A DNA stretch of 7,741 nt from Eubacterium sp. (GCA_020844525.1 JAJGAH010000107.1:1-7741), one strand, 5' to 3'; numbered from the stretch's first letter, positions 1-7,289 are shown. Numbers and translations are program-made. Notes: generated by a model from the sequence alone, not told the origin.

Positions 1-1836
1 GTTCTGAATGATCCCCCAGGTGATATCCAGACACTTGAAGGAGTTTGCGTTGATCAAAGTAAGGGAACCGTCTGAATTTTTTCGTGGAATCCATTGCTGT
101 GCCCGCGTCCCGTTTCCGGTGTACTGCCATACATTGGCTTCGTTTTCAGTGCTGCCCCACATTACATCCAGTAATTTACCAGAACCCACATTCTGTATGG
201 TATAACATCCGTTGGAAAGCTGGGTAAAGATAAATTTCTGTGCGTTTGTCCCGTTGCTCTGGTAAAGCTGAACATTTGCGGCATCAGAGCCACTTCCGCC
301 AGATATATCTACAATATAATTATTGTTCGCATTACTTTGAATCGTATAGGTTCCGTTTGAAATATTATAGTAAGATGATGAGACTGCAGCCTTGTTCCCC
401 AGACCGTTATACCACAGGTTCATATCTACGCTTGCAGAAATACCATTCACCTTGCCTGCGGATGAAAACTGCCAGGATTCATAATTACCGCCATAGTTAC
501 AAGCTGAGGAACCATACTCAGCGACCCAGTGGTAATAATTGGGTAACAGAGTAAAATCGTCAAATAATCTCTGCCAATATGAACGGGATGCATAAAGACC
601 GGCTTTGTAACCAGCTGCTGAAATCTGATCGCAGAAGCGATTGGCAAAACGGCAGACGGTTTCGCTCCCAAGTCTGAGCTGGAAATTCTCTTCCATATCA
701 ATATAAACCGGAAGTGATGGATGATGTCCGTTTAGCAGACGTTTCACATGCGCCACCTCACTGTCAATCTCACCATCCGAGGCTGCATATGAGTAAATAT
801 AAACACCATAAGGGATATTGTTTTCTTCACAGCCCCTTACATTGTTCAGCCACTGCTTGTCATCCTTATACGAATAGTCGTCACCGTAACCACAACGAAT
901 GATTGCAAAGTCTATGCCCGAATTTTTTACCTGACCCCAATCGATTGTTCCGTTATGTTCGGATACATCAATTCCCTTCGCAGTTGAAGATGTGTCAGTC
1001 AGAACAGCCTTTGTCGTTCCAATGACGGCTGAGGATAATATCGCATCTGTATCAGAAGCGTTATTGTCCGACCCATTGGAGGAATCAATATTGGATGTAT
1101 TTTCCATTTCTGATGAATCTGATGATTCTGATGATTCTGAGGATGCAGATATACTCTGTTCATTGTTATCCGATGCATTCTGGCTGTTTTCAGCTGCATT
1201 ATCTTCTGTCGTATTATCGGAAGGCGTATTTTCCTGTTCAGAATCCCCATTCGCAATATTCTCAGCGTCTTTTTGTTCCTGCGACACGACAGCTACAGCA
1301 TCGGGAATCTTTTCCCCGTCGATATAACGGAAGCTGTTTTCCTTTCCGGTCTGTTCTACGGAAATGGTTCCCGTCTGCTGCTGGTCACTGATTGTGTCGG
1401 ACATCTGTGATACAGCAGTAGATGCAGCATCAAGATAGGAACGGCTCTGGGAAAGTGCCTCCTGCTGGTCATCCGGAAGTGTATCAAATTGATCTGCGAC
1501 TGATGAGATCGTATCCTGCAGGTTCTGCAGCTGGTTTTCGCTGGCAGAACTGATCTGACTGCATGCACTGACAATCGTCTTGATATTTTCCGCTACTGCG
1601 CTCCCGTCTTCGCTGCTGGTATCTGTATCCACTGAATTGACCGCCTGATCGATATTATTGGCTGTGCCTGTTGTATCATCTGTGAGGCTGGCTTCAGCAG
1701 ATGCAGCATCTGACTGACTGTTCTGAACAGGGGTGGCGGCAGATAACCCTGCATCCTGGCCAAAAGCTGATACAGGTGCACCCATGATAATCGCAAGTAC
1801 TGTTACAATAGTGACTGGTAACCGACGTTTCTGCAT
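1..1836 (-). CDS. Secreted GH25 muramidase with C-terminal ricin-type lectin domain (3' end beyond window)
   Basis: The reading frame is open from ATG at 1836 to the window edge (612 codons, no stop), so the C-terminus is missing. Residues 1-24 are a signal peptide (MQKRR, hydrophobic core, cleavage after VSA). Residues 25 to about 200 are an unassigned, mostly helical Gln/Ser-rich region, followed by a Ser/Asp/Asn/Glu-rich linker to about 285. The GH25 domain starts at residue 288 with GIDVSEHNG. D290, the D380-x-E382 pair in YIDMEE, and D471 in SVDMNLW match the catalytic acidic residues of the family. From about 488 a beta-trefoil lectin follows, with Q-x-F/W motifs QKF (533-535) and QRW (580-582). 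By family, GH25 cleaves the beta-1,4 MurNAc-GlcNAc bond of peptidoglycan outside the cell; the lectin probably binds wall or host glycans. The start is fixed by the signal peptide and a GAGGAAAGGG-type RBS. Another ATG at 1844 is in a different, quickly closed frame. It could serve growth, autolysis or attack on other bacteria. Confidence 0.93.
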   Translation of the reverse strand, partial: MQKRRLPVTIVTVLAIIMGAPVSAFGQDAGLSAATPVQNSQSDAASAEASLTDDTTGTANNIDQAVNSVDTDTSSEDGSAVAENIKTIVSACSQISSASENQLQNLQDTISSVADQFDTLPDDQQEALSQSRSYLDAASTAVSQMSDTISDQQQTGTISVEQTGKENSFRYIDGEKIPDAVAVVSQEQKDAENIANGDSEQENTPSDNTTEDNAAENSQNASDNNEQSISASSESSESSDSSEMENTSNIDSSNGSDNNASDTDAILSSAVIGTTKAVLTDTSSTAKGIDVSEHNGTIDWGQVKNSGIDFAIIRCGYGDDYSYKDDKQWLNNVRGCEENNIPYGVYIYSYAASDGEIDSEVAHVKRLLNGHHPSLPVYIDMEENFQLRLGSETVCRFANRFCDQISAAGYKAGLYASRSYWQRLFDDFTLLPNYYHWVAEYGSSACNYGGNYESWQFSSAGKVNGISASVDMNLWYNGLGNKAAVSSSYYNISNGTYTIQSNANNNYIVDISGGSGSDAANVQLYQSNGTNAQKFIFTQLSNGCYTIQNVGSGKLLDVMWGSTENEANVWQYTGNGTRAQQWIPRKNSDGSLTLINANSFKCLDITWGIIQN

Positions 1837-1921
1837 AATTGCATTATTCCCTTTCCTCTTTCCACACATCATGAAATATGTGTTTACGAAAAAACTAATA
1901 ATTATTTAACAATATTTAATA

Positions 1922-1950
1922 ATTGTAATATACTCGGACGTGAAATGCAA
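1922..1950 (-). promoter_or_regulatory. Sigma-A-type promoter for the GH25 gene
   Basis: On the minus strand, TTGCAT (1950-1945) is separated by exactly 17 bases from TACAAT (1927-1922), a good housekeeping promoter in an AT-rich stretch. Transcription would start near 1915 and give an untranslated leader of about 80 bases before the ATG at 1836. This makes the muramidase independently transcribed from the upstream surface-protein gene, which has its own hairpin terminator candidate. Confidence 0.6.
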
Positions 1951-2093
1951 ATATTATTCTGCATAAATTGCCGGTTTTTCATGTTGTTTTCATATAGGTT
2001 ACATGTATGCTTTGTGTCTTTATCTGTGCCATTGACAATATACCCGGCTTGTATCACAAAATGAAAATAAAATGCATTTCAGTATACAAAGAA

Positions 2094-2115
2094 GAGACTC
2101 TTTTGCGAGAGTCTC
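2094..2115 (-). terminator. Hairpin terminator candidate after the VaFE protein gene
   Basis: An 8-bp perfect inverted repeat (GAGACTCT / AGAGTCTC) with a 6-base loop begins 9 bases after the TAA stop at 2127-2125. On the minus strand it is followed by a modest T-rich run (TTCTTTGT) rather than a long T tract, so termination may be partial. Confidence 0.6.
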
Positions 2116-2124
2116 CTCTGTAAT

Positions 2125-5100
2125 TTATATCAGGGTTCTTTTTTTGAAAATTAACATGATACCTGCACAGCCTGCTAATATCGCTGCTATAAAATAGAAA
2201 AATGCAGTTCCTTTTCCACCTGCATTCAGGTGTGTATAAAATCTGGTCATGATGCTCTGATCCTGATCATTGAGGTCACTGTGTGTGGCAACAATCGCTT
2301 CACCTTCTGGTCTTCTTTCACCGGTATCATATGCAGCATTTCTGTAAACAGTACCATCTTCTTCTTCGATATATTCAACAGAGTCATCGGTATCACTGAT
2401 TCCCCATCCGTCCTTCCTTACTTCTCCAATATCATTTTGAGATATAGCCTTGTCTGGGTTGATAAATCCGGCGAAAACTGCTTTCCCCATGTCATTCAGT
2501 GTCCTCACCTTCAGATCTTCAAAGGCAACAATCAGCGTTCCAGGGGCATAGCTGCTGTTGAAAATAATCTTCACGTCTACTGTGCCGCTTGCCATGCCAT
2601 TTGCCATGTTTGCCTCTGTCGGAATAAAGATAGTGCGCCCGGTTACAATACCCTTTGTAATGCTTCCTTCGTGATATGTTCCATCTGCTGAGGTATATCC
2701 GTTCATATATTCACCTCTTACAGGACGCGACGGATTTTTCGCATCCTCACTGGAGATATCCGAATCCCGCAGAGTTTCCTTTGCCCAGAGTGTGCTCTCC
2801 ATGATATAGGTGTGCCCGGGAATCAGATTGCTGTAGGATACACGGTCTACATAGGTAATATACGTATCTTTTTCTGCTTCCTGTCCGGTTGATTCAGCTA
2901 TGTATGTCACGCTGGATCCATAATATTGTTTTCGGGTACCTTCTTTCCCACTCATCTGTGCAGAACGGTTGTTGATACCGGCTATACCCGGGTTCTGAAA
3001 GGTAAGGCTGTTACTGCCAGATGTGGCATTTTCAGAAACGCCGGATCCTGTGACATCATTCTGGTACAACGTCGTGCGGATGACAGGGAAATGAAGCTGT
3101 TCATTCTCATCATCTGCTGTCCCATCCTTCCCTGGTGTATGCAAAGCTGCAATTTCCCACGTTCCTTCAGGCGTCTGTACATACAGCTCATCCCAGAACG
3201 TCGTGTCTTTATCTGAAAGAGTCTGGGTATTGACATCACATGTAATTGTTTCTGATCCATTTTCAGAAGCTGCAGTAAATTCCTTTTCTGCCACAACCGG
3301 TTTATTGTTGTTCAGAAATGGTTTCCAGAGATCGGAAGATCCGGCGTCTCTGTACATCAGGGATGCCCTGATTTTATATTTTAACGATCCGGAAATCATG
3401 CCGCTGTAATGCACGACATCTACAAGCTGTGTTTTACTTCCGACTGTCCCGACATGGTCCGTAGAATTGCCATCATAAGCGATTGTGCGGATTTTCGGAT
3501 AGTGTATACTCTGATTCTCATCTGTCAGATCACTGTGTGTGGCGATTGTGACATCTTCATAAATCAGGTCTTCAAACACTGTTACTGTCCGTCCGGAAAG
3601 ACCCGTGCTGTCAAGTGTAAATGTCATGTCTACAGACAGATCAATGGTTCCATTGTCATGCTCTTTTTCTATCCTGGCATTGGAAAGCATTCCGTCTGTA
3701 AGAATTCTCCCGGTTTTATCGAAAGAAATCGTACCTTCTGCTGTAATCCTTTGCGTATTCTCCAGTATCGGTTTTCCGGTTTTCTGATCCATCAGTGTTC
3801 CGTGTATGGTATATTGCAGATCAGATGCAAGACCGCTTAAATTCACGGTATCAATGATCGTCGCATTCTGAGCAACTGCACCGACACGGCTTCTGGTCCT
3901 GCCATCCATTGCATTTGTGCCAACGGAAGGTTTCATGAAAAACAGACTCTGATCCTTGTCGTTAATATCCTCATGACTGGCAAGCTGATAGAGACTGTCA
4001 GCGAGATACAGCCTCTCATAAGCCACAACAGATTCGTTTTCCAGTCCGATTGAACTGAAAGTAAAGTTCACATTTTTAGAGCCGTTCATGGACGAAGCGT
4101 TTACCGTAAACTCTCCGGAATCCGCTGTCGCCAGAACCTTTCCGGTAGACTTCTGAATCAGCTGGCCTTTGATGATGTACTTCTCACCGGGAGCAAGATT
4201 CTCGTATTTTACCGTATCTTTCAATGTGCTTGTCTTTGATACCGGAACAGTTTTCTTGCCCGTTGCCTGATCAGTCAGCGTCGTGCTGATCTTCGGGACA
4301 TATACTGTCTGTGCCGCATCTTCTGCTTCCTCGTGCTTTGCGATCTCAATGCCCTTCCAGTTCAGGTACTCAAAGGCTACCAGGGTTTTGTCCTCCAGAT
4401 TCTTTGAGCTGAAGCTGAATGTCACATCAACCGTTCCGTTCTTTGCCGTCGGGGTGAAGGTTGTCTCTCCTGTTGCAATGGAAGTGGATGTATTGCTCTT
4501 GTCCACCAGTTTGCCTTTGACCGTATAGGACTCTCCCGGTGTCAGATTCTTATAGGACACGGTATCCACAACGGTTGCTGTGTCTGTCAGCGCAATATTC
4601 TTGGAGTCCACGGCAGCATTCTTCGCCGTAGTGCCAAGCGTGACATCGGGGTTCACCCAGACTGCCGGGTCCAGGCTGACATTCTTTCCATTGGTGTCAA
4701 TAACAACGCCAAGGACCGTACCTGCCGCATTAGATGTTGTGGCATCCAGATGTTTGTTCGAGATGTTTTTGCCGTAGTTGATTCCCTGGACAAAAACTTC
4801 GCTGATCGTGTACTTGTCAAACAGCAGGGCCATTTGTGCATCGTTTGCTGTAGTCCCGCCGAACCAGATTCCCGCGGAGGCGTCCAATTTGGATGGATCA
4901 TTGCAAACATAAGCACCATCCGCATTCTGTGTGACAAGGGAGTCATTGCCGTTGGTATTCTTGGAATGTTTGTTTGTTTCTGTGTTTACTTTGCCATCTG
5001 CATCCGCGATAATCACATGGCTTTCGCCTGTGGTCTCGGAGGTGATGACGAAAGGCACGCCAGCCATCGGCTTGTTGTTTGCGTCCGTCTTCTGGAAGTT

Positions 5101-5553
5101 CAGGCCGCCTCGCGTTGGAGACTCGCTGGCTTTTACCTGATCGGCAGCGTCGTTGAGGGCATATATAGCACTTGGGACATCTCTTTTTACATTACCATTA
5201 GTGTCTGGATTGAAGTGAACAACATACACCGTGTTATTAAGCTGATATCCTTCTGGAGCTTTTGTTTCCTGAATTAGAATCGTACCGATGGGTATTCCTG
5301 CTGTATTCGTCAAGGAATCAATATAAAAATCATCTCCAGAAACTTTGTATGATGGTGACAAAGCCATATACCCATTTTCTTTTGTTGCAAGAACCCATGT
5401 CCTGACTGGAGTCTCATTCTTTAAAGAATCTTCCGTTCCATTCTGGACATCATAATATTTTATTGTGTACTGAGCACCGCCTAGTGTTCCTTTACCCTGT
5501 GCAGTCCATAGATTGAATTGCTTCGAATCCCACACCGTACGTGCAGCTTTCAC
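2125..5553 (-). CDS. VaFE (T-Q ester) repeat surface-anchored protein, N-terminally incomplete: probable 3' exon of a group II intron
   Basis: The ORF is 1142 codons if started at GTG 5553, but codons 1-16 are intron domain V/VI sequence. Real homology begins about residue 17 (TAQGKGTLGGAQYTIKYYD). Residues 17-118 form a CnaB/SpaA-like domain with the family signature ETKAPEGY at 96-103; its usual N-terminal isopeptide Lys strand is absent. A second CnaB-like domain spans about 149-297 (K155 in FQKTD, E252 in ISE). Five VaFE repeats follow at about 303-421, 422-542, 543-687, 688-825 and 826-1102. Each has an N-terminal Thr and a conserved Gln (Q415, Q535, Q681, Q819, Q1099) of the T-Q ester type; four carry an aromatic/FE-like core (VAFE, VAYE, TVFE, VAFE) and the fourth has FWDE. 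The fifth has an insertion of about 65 residues, partly acidic. A membrane segment (about 1117-1136) and KKR tail end the protein. No signal peptide and no clear LPxTG are present. Role inferred: wall-linked stalk or adhesin, functional only if joined to an upstream exon. Confidence 0.85.
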   Translation of the reverse strand: MKAARTVWDSKQFNLWTAQGKGTLGGAQYTIKYYDVQNGTEDSLKNETPVRTWVLATKENGYMALSPSYKVSGDDFYIDSLTNTAGIPIGTILIQETKAPEGYQLNNTVYVVHFNPDTNGNVKRDVPSAIYALNDAADQVKASESPTRGGLNFQKTDANNKPMAGVPFVITSETTGESHVIIADADGKVNTETNKHSKNTNGNDSLVTQNADGAYVCNDPSKLDASAGIWFGGTTANDAQMALLFDKYTISEVFVQGINYGKNISNKHLDATTSNAAGTVLGVVIDTNGKNVSLDPAVWVNPDVTLGTTAKNAAVDSKNIALTDTATVVDTVSYKNLTPGESYTVKGKLVDKSNTSTSIATGETTFTPTAKNGTVDVTFSFSSKNLEDKTLVAFEYLNWKGIEIAKHEEAEDAAQTVYVPKISTTLTDQATGKKTVPVSKTSTLKDTVKYENLAPGEKYIIKGQLIQKSTGKVLATADSGEFTVNASSMNGSKNVNFTFSSIGLENESVVAYERLYLADSLYQLASHEDINDKDQSLFFMKPSVGTNAMDGRTRSRVGAVAQNATIIDTVNLSGLASDLQYTIHGTLMDQKTGKPILENTQRITAEGTISFDKTGRILTDGMLSNARIEKEHDNGTIDLSVDMTFTLDSTGLSGRTVTVFEDLIYEDVTIATHSDLTDENQSIHYPKIRTIAYDGNSTDHVGTVGSKTQLVDVVHYSGMISGSLKYKIRASLMYRDAGSSDLWKPFLNNNKPVVAEKEFTAASENGSETITCDVNTQTLSDKDTTFWDELYVQTPEGTWEIAALHTPGKDGTADDENEQLHFPVIRTTLYQNDVTGSGVSENATSGSNSLTFQNPGIAGINNRSAQMSGKEGTRKQYYGSSVTYIAESTGQEAEKDTYITYVDRVSYSNLIPGHTYIMESTLWAKETLRDSDISSEDAKNPSRPVRGEYMNGYTSADGTYHEGSITKGIVTGRTIFIPTEANMANGMASGTVDVKIIFNSSYAPGTLIVAFEDLKVRTLNDMGKAVFAGFINPDKAISQNDIGEVRKDGWGISDTDDSVEYIEEEDGTVYRNAAYDTGERRPEGEAIVATHSDLNDQDQSIMTRFYTHLNAGGKGTAFFYFIAAILAGCAGIMLIFKKRTLI
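5508..5529 (-). ncRNA. Group II intron domain VI and 3' splice site
   Basis: After two G residues that follow domain V, GAT..GAA closes on TTC..ATC across a GCAA loop, a GNRA tetraloop. An A on the 3' side (5514 or 5513), six to seven bases before the predicted intron end, is placed as a branch-point A would be. The intron would end in TAT (5510-5508), satisfying the AY rule, and exon 2 would start with GG at 5507. Exon 2 is then in phase 1, so exon 1 must supply the first base of an xGG codon. The helix is short and the boundary is an estimate. Confidence 0.6.
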
Positions 5554-5565
5554 CGCATACGGCGT
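5532..5565 (-). ncRNA. Group II intron domain V (catalytic hairpin)
   Basis: The 34 bases fold exactly as domain V does: an 8-bp lower stem (ACGCCGTA / TACGGTGT), a two-base CG bulge on the 3' side, a 6-bp upper stem (TGCGGT / GCTGCA) and a GAAA tetraloop. Length, bulge position and tetraloop all match the canonical element. The catalytic triad is CGC at positions 2-4 (5564-5562), as in group IIC introns, where other classes mostly have AGC. The GTG at 5553 that opens the long downstream ORF lies in the upper stem, so it is an unlikely start codon. Confidence 0.9.
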
Positions 5566-5585
5566 TCGTCATGTTTGGAGAATAA

Positions 5586-5601
5586 AACTGAATATCAGAC
5601 G
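5586..5601. repeat. 16-bp inverted repeat, arm 1
   Basis: AACTGAATATCAGACG on the plus strand is a perfect inverted copy of the sequence at 6970-6985. The two arms enclose the lipoprotein gene, its 5' region and its 3' hairpin (about 1.4 kb). This arm lies 20 bases before domain V, where the base of intron domain IV should be. No target-site duplication is seen next to the arms. Confidence 0.85.
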
Positions 5602-5608
5602 TGAAATT

Positions 5609-5630
5609 GTCCCTGCACGGATGCAGGGAC
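5609..5630 (-). terminator. Strong hairpin after the lipoprotein gene (terminator or part of domain IV)
   Basis: A 9-bp perfect stem (GTCCCTGCA / TGCAGGGAC) with a 4-base loop lies about 58 bases after the TGA at 5691-5689. On the minus strand it is followed by AATTTCAC, not a T tract, so as an intrinsic terminator it is weak. It could instead stabilise intron domain IV just inside the inverted repeat. If it terminated fully, transcription from upstream could not reach domain V. Confidence 0.5.
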
Positions 5631-5688
5631 GGAAAAGAGAACTACTTATCAAGAAAAAGCAATTGGTATGTTTTACTTTAGAACACGG

Positions 5689-6849
5689 TCATGTCTCATT
5701 AATCCATTTCTTTTCGGTGTGTGTTACCGCGTCGTGATGAACCACATGAGATATGGCATCGTGATGAACGACATGCGATACAGCGTCATGATGCACCACG
5801 TGAGTTACAGCGTCATGATGAACGGTTTTGTAAGTGGCTTCATGATGAACAGTTTGTGGTACTTGTTCAGAAGTAGTATAGTATCCGGCATCTTCACCAG
5901 CTAACATATGTGCTTCACCGTGAGCATCGATTTGATCTTGAGTCATTCCTGCCAAATCTTTTCCACATCCGTAGCAAATAACATGACCGACTGTCTTATA
6001 TGTTGTCTCATCCCACGCCGGCTGATCCACGACCTGCTCATCGTAAGCGGCCTTGTCAACGACTGTCTCATCCCATGCAGCATTGTCCACTACGGTTTCG
6101 TCCCAGGCAGCTTTGTCAATGACCATTTCATCATAAGCAGCTTTGTCTGTTACTGTCACCGTCTCGTAATGGCCCTTCTTTGTGGTGCTTGTCCCTGAGC
6201 TTTTTCCGGAATTATTCGACGTATTGGACTGACCAGAACTGGTTGACGTATTTGTTTTACCCGCGTTGCTTGACGTATTGCTCTTAGCGGTATTGTTTGT
6301 AGTCTTTCCCGAACTGCTGCTCTTGCTCCCGCTGTTACCCGAGGTATTTGATACAGGCCCAGATGTCTTACTGGTGTTAATACTGGTTTTACTTGCCACA
6401 TTGTTGCCAGTAGATTTACCGGAGGTATTGGAAGAAGTACCGGACGGCTTGCTTTCTGTCTTTGTGGAGGTATCAGCCTTGGCGTCAGCTTTCGATTCTG
6501 TCTTGCTGTCCGTCTTGTCATCCTTCTTCTCAGTCTTACTGTCATTCACCGTGTCCGCCTTGATTGCGTCGTCGCTCTTCTTTGCGGAATCATCCTTCTT
6601 TTCTTCTGTCTTTTTTGTACTGTCAGATTTGGATTCCGTTTTGCTGTTTGTTCCGGGTGCAGTGTCCTTCCTTGCGCTGGAAGAATCCGTCTTCTTTGCG
6701 TCGGTTGTGGACTTGGCTGTGGATGAAGATACGGAAGCGGATGCCTCTGCACTTGTTGTCTTCAGCGGAGTCTTCACGGCTCCACATCCTGCGAGCATTG
6801 ACGCTGTTAAAATTCCGGTCGCAAATAAGTAGGCAGCTTTATTTTTCAT
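5689..6849 (-). CDS. His-rich repeat lipoprotein, putative metal-binding surface protein
   Basis: The start is ATG at 6849 (386 residues), chosen because AAGGAG lies 7 bases upstream and a type II signal peptide follows at once (MKNK, hydrophobic core, lipobox L19-A20-G21-C22). A longer frame to 6936 has no RBS. After Cys22 comes a flexible Ser/Thr/Lys/Asn/Asp linker to about 225, typical of wall-spanning spacers. Residues 236-285 are five 10-residue repeats of the form KAAWDETVVD. Residues 292-314 hold a Cx2C-x14-Hx3H module (CYGC ... AHGEAH) that resembles a zinc finger or zinc-binding knuckle. Residues 333-377 are five 9-residue repeats of the form VVHHDAVSH, giving a dense His tail. I do not recognise a named family. 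Surface lipid anchoring is well supported; zinc or other transition-metal binding is inferred from the Cys/His pattern. The gene sits inside an inverted repeat and, if the intron model holds, inside intron domain IV. Confidence 0.88.
   Translation of the reverse strand: MKNKAAYLFATGILTASMLAGCGAVKTPLKTTSAEASASVSSSTAKSTTDAKKTDSSSARKDTAPGTNSKTESKSDSTKKTEEKKDDSAKKSDDAIKADTVNDSKTEKKDDKTDSKTESKADAKADTSTKTESKPSGTSSNTSGKSTGNNVASKTSINTSKTSGPVSNTSGNSGSKSSSSGKTTNNTAKSNTSSNAGKTNTSTSSGQSNTSNNSGKSSGTSTTKKGHYETVTVTDKAAYDEMVIDKAAWDETVVDNAAWDETVVDKAAYDEQVVDQPAWDETTYKTVGHVICYGCGKDLAGMTQDQIDAHGEAHMLAGEDAGYYTTSEQVPQTVHHEATYKTVHHDAVTHVVHHDAVSHVVHHDAISHVVHHDAVTHTEKKWINET
5719..5853 (-). repeat. Five tandem 27-bp coding repeats (His-rich 9-residue units)
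   Basis: The units encode TVHHEATYK, TVHHDAVTH, VVHHDAVSH, VVHHDAISH and VVHHDAVTH in direct tandem. The DNA copies are similar but not identical, so length change by slippage or recombination is possible without frameshift. Confidence 0.85.
5995..6144 (-). repeat. Five tandem 30-bp coding repeats (10-residue Asp-rich units)
   Basis: The units encode KAAYDEMVID, KAAWDETVVD, NAAWDETVVD, KAAYDEQVVD and the diverged QPAWDETTYK. They directly precede the Cys/His module of the same lipoprotein. Unit length is a multiple of three, so copy number could vary in frame. Confidence 0.85.
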
Positions 6850-6990
6850 AACTTTTCTCCTTAACCAGTAATTGATCGTTACATGACCGCAAAATATATC
6901 TTTTTCCGATATTTTAAATGGGGGGTATAAAGTCAATCCTATATAATGAAATTAATACAAGAATTTTTCCGTCTGATATTCAGTTGTCAA
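6841..6990 (-). promoter_or_regulatory. Upstream region of the lipoprotein gene: RBS and candidate promoter elements
   Basis: A strong ribosome-binding site (AAGGAG, 6862-6857) precedes the ATG at 6849. Upstream are two -35-like hexamers on the minus strand, TTGACT (6936-6931) and TTGACA (6990-6985, overlapping the edge of the inverted repeat). Neither has a good -10 at 16-18 bases, only AT-rich stretches such as TAAAAT and TATATT at poor spacing. A run of six C residues lies between. A promoter here is plausible but not proven. Confidence 0.35.
6970..6985. repeat. 16-bp inverted repeat, arm 2
   Basis: CGTCTGATATTCAGTT on the plus strand is the exact reverse complement of 5586-5601. On the minus strand the two arms would pair in RNA, closing a loop of about 1.4 kb that contains the lipoprotein gene. 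Inside the arms the similarity continues weakly for a few bases (GAAA..T). Confidence 0.85.
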
Positions 6991-7016
6991 GGTGCGTTAC
7001 TGCAAAGTCTTGAACC

Positions 7017-7271
7017 TTATCTGAACCGCCGTTGATACAGCTTCCGGATCGTTTTCCCGGGTAGATCTTTCCACCTTTCATGTCTGTTCGGAATCATGCG
7101 GAGGATGTCCAGAGGAGTCTTTCCAAGGCGTTTTGCCATGCCGGCTTCCTCTTTCGTCAGTCCGGCTTTTCCGGATACATAGCCCCATGCCTCTTCTGAC
7201 TTTGGATCTCTCAGCATTTTCTGTCTCTCTGTCAGCTTCAAATCAGTTATTTCTCCAATATATTTATTCAT
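7017..7271 (-). CDS. Small conserved-looking protein of unknown function (84 residues)
   Basis: ATG at 7271 opens an 84-codon frame ending in TAA at 7019-7017. The product is basic and predicted helical, with no signal peptide or membrane segment. The central block (LTKEEAGMAKRLGKTP) and the C-terminal pattern (IP, W-K-x-L-P, IRKLYQRRF) resemble small Firmicute proteins that I recall only as hypothetical. No Shine-Dalgarno is evident; the bases before the ATG include an upstream ATG-TAA (7277-7272). It begins about 20 bases after the structured intron RNA, just where an intron-encoded protein would start, but it has no reverse transcriptase, maturase or endonuclease motif. It may be a cytosolic passenger gene; function is not assigned. 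Confidence 0.65.
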   Translation of the reverse strand: MNKYIGEITDLKLTERQKMLRDPKSEEAWGYVSGKAGLTKEEAGMAKRLGKTPLDILRMIPNRHERWKDLPGKTIRKLYQRRFR

Positions 7272-7289
7272 TTACATGACTTGGTCTGC

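Noticed and set aside
2230..3840. Long plus-strand ORFs opposite the VaFE gene
   Set aside because: They lie antisense to a continuous minus-strand frame with clear domain structure and have no recognisable domains, RBS or signal peptides of their own.
5494..5572. Short minus-strand frame from ATG 5572 (26 codons, Cys-rich: CGESC)
   Set aside because: It looks like a small peptide gene, but it coincides with domain V/VI, has no RBS, and is short enough to occur by chance.
5719..6144. Regular 27-bp and 30-bp repeats considered as a CRISPR array
   Set aside because: The repeats are contiguous with no spacers, keep the reading frame, and encode peptide repeats of a lipoprotein.
6266..6832. 188-codon plus-strand ORF rich in Leu/Val/Ser
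   Set aside because: It is the antisense shadow of the Ser/Lys/Thr/Asp linker of the lipoprotein; the hydrophobic composition follows from the complement of that biased sequence.
5586..6985. Lipoprotein segment as an insertion sequence
   Set aside because: It has inverted ends, but there is no transposase and no flanking duplication, so I record only an inverted repeat.
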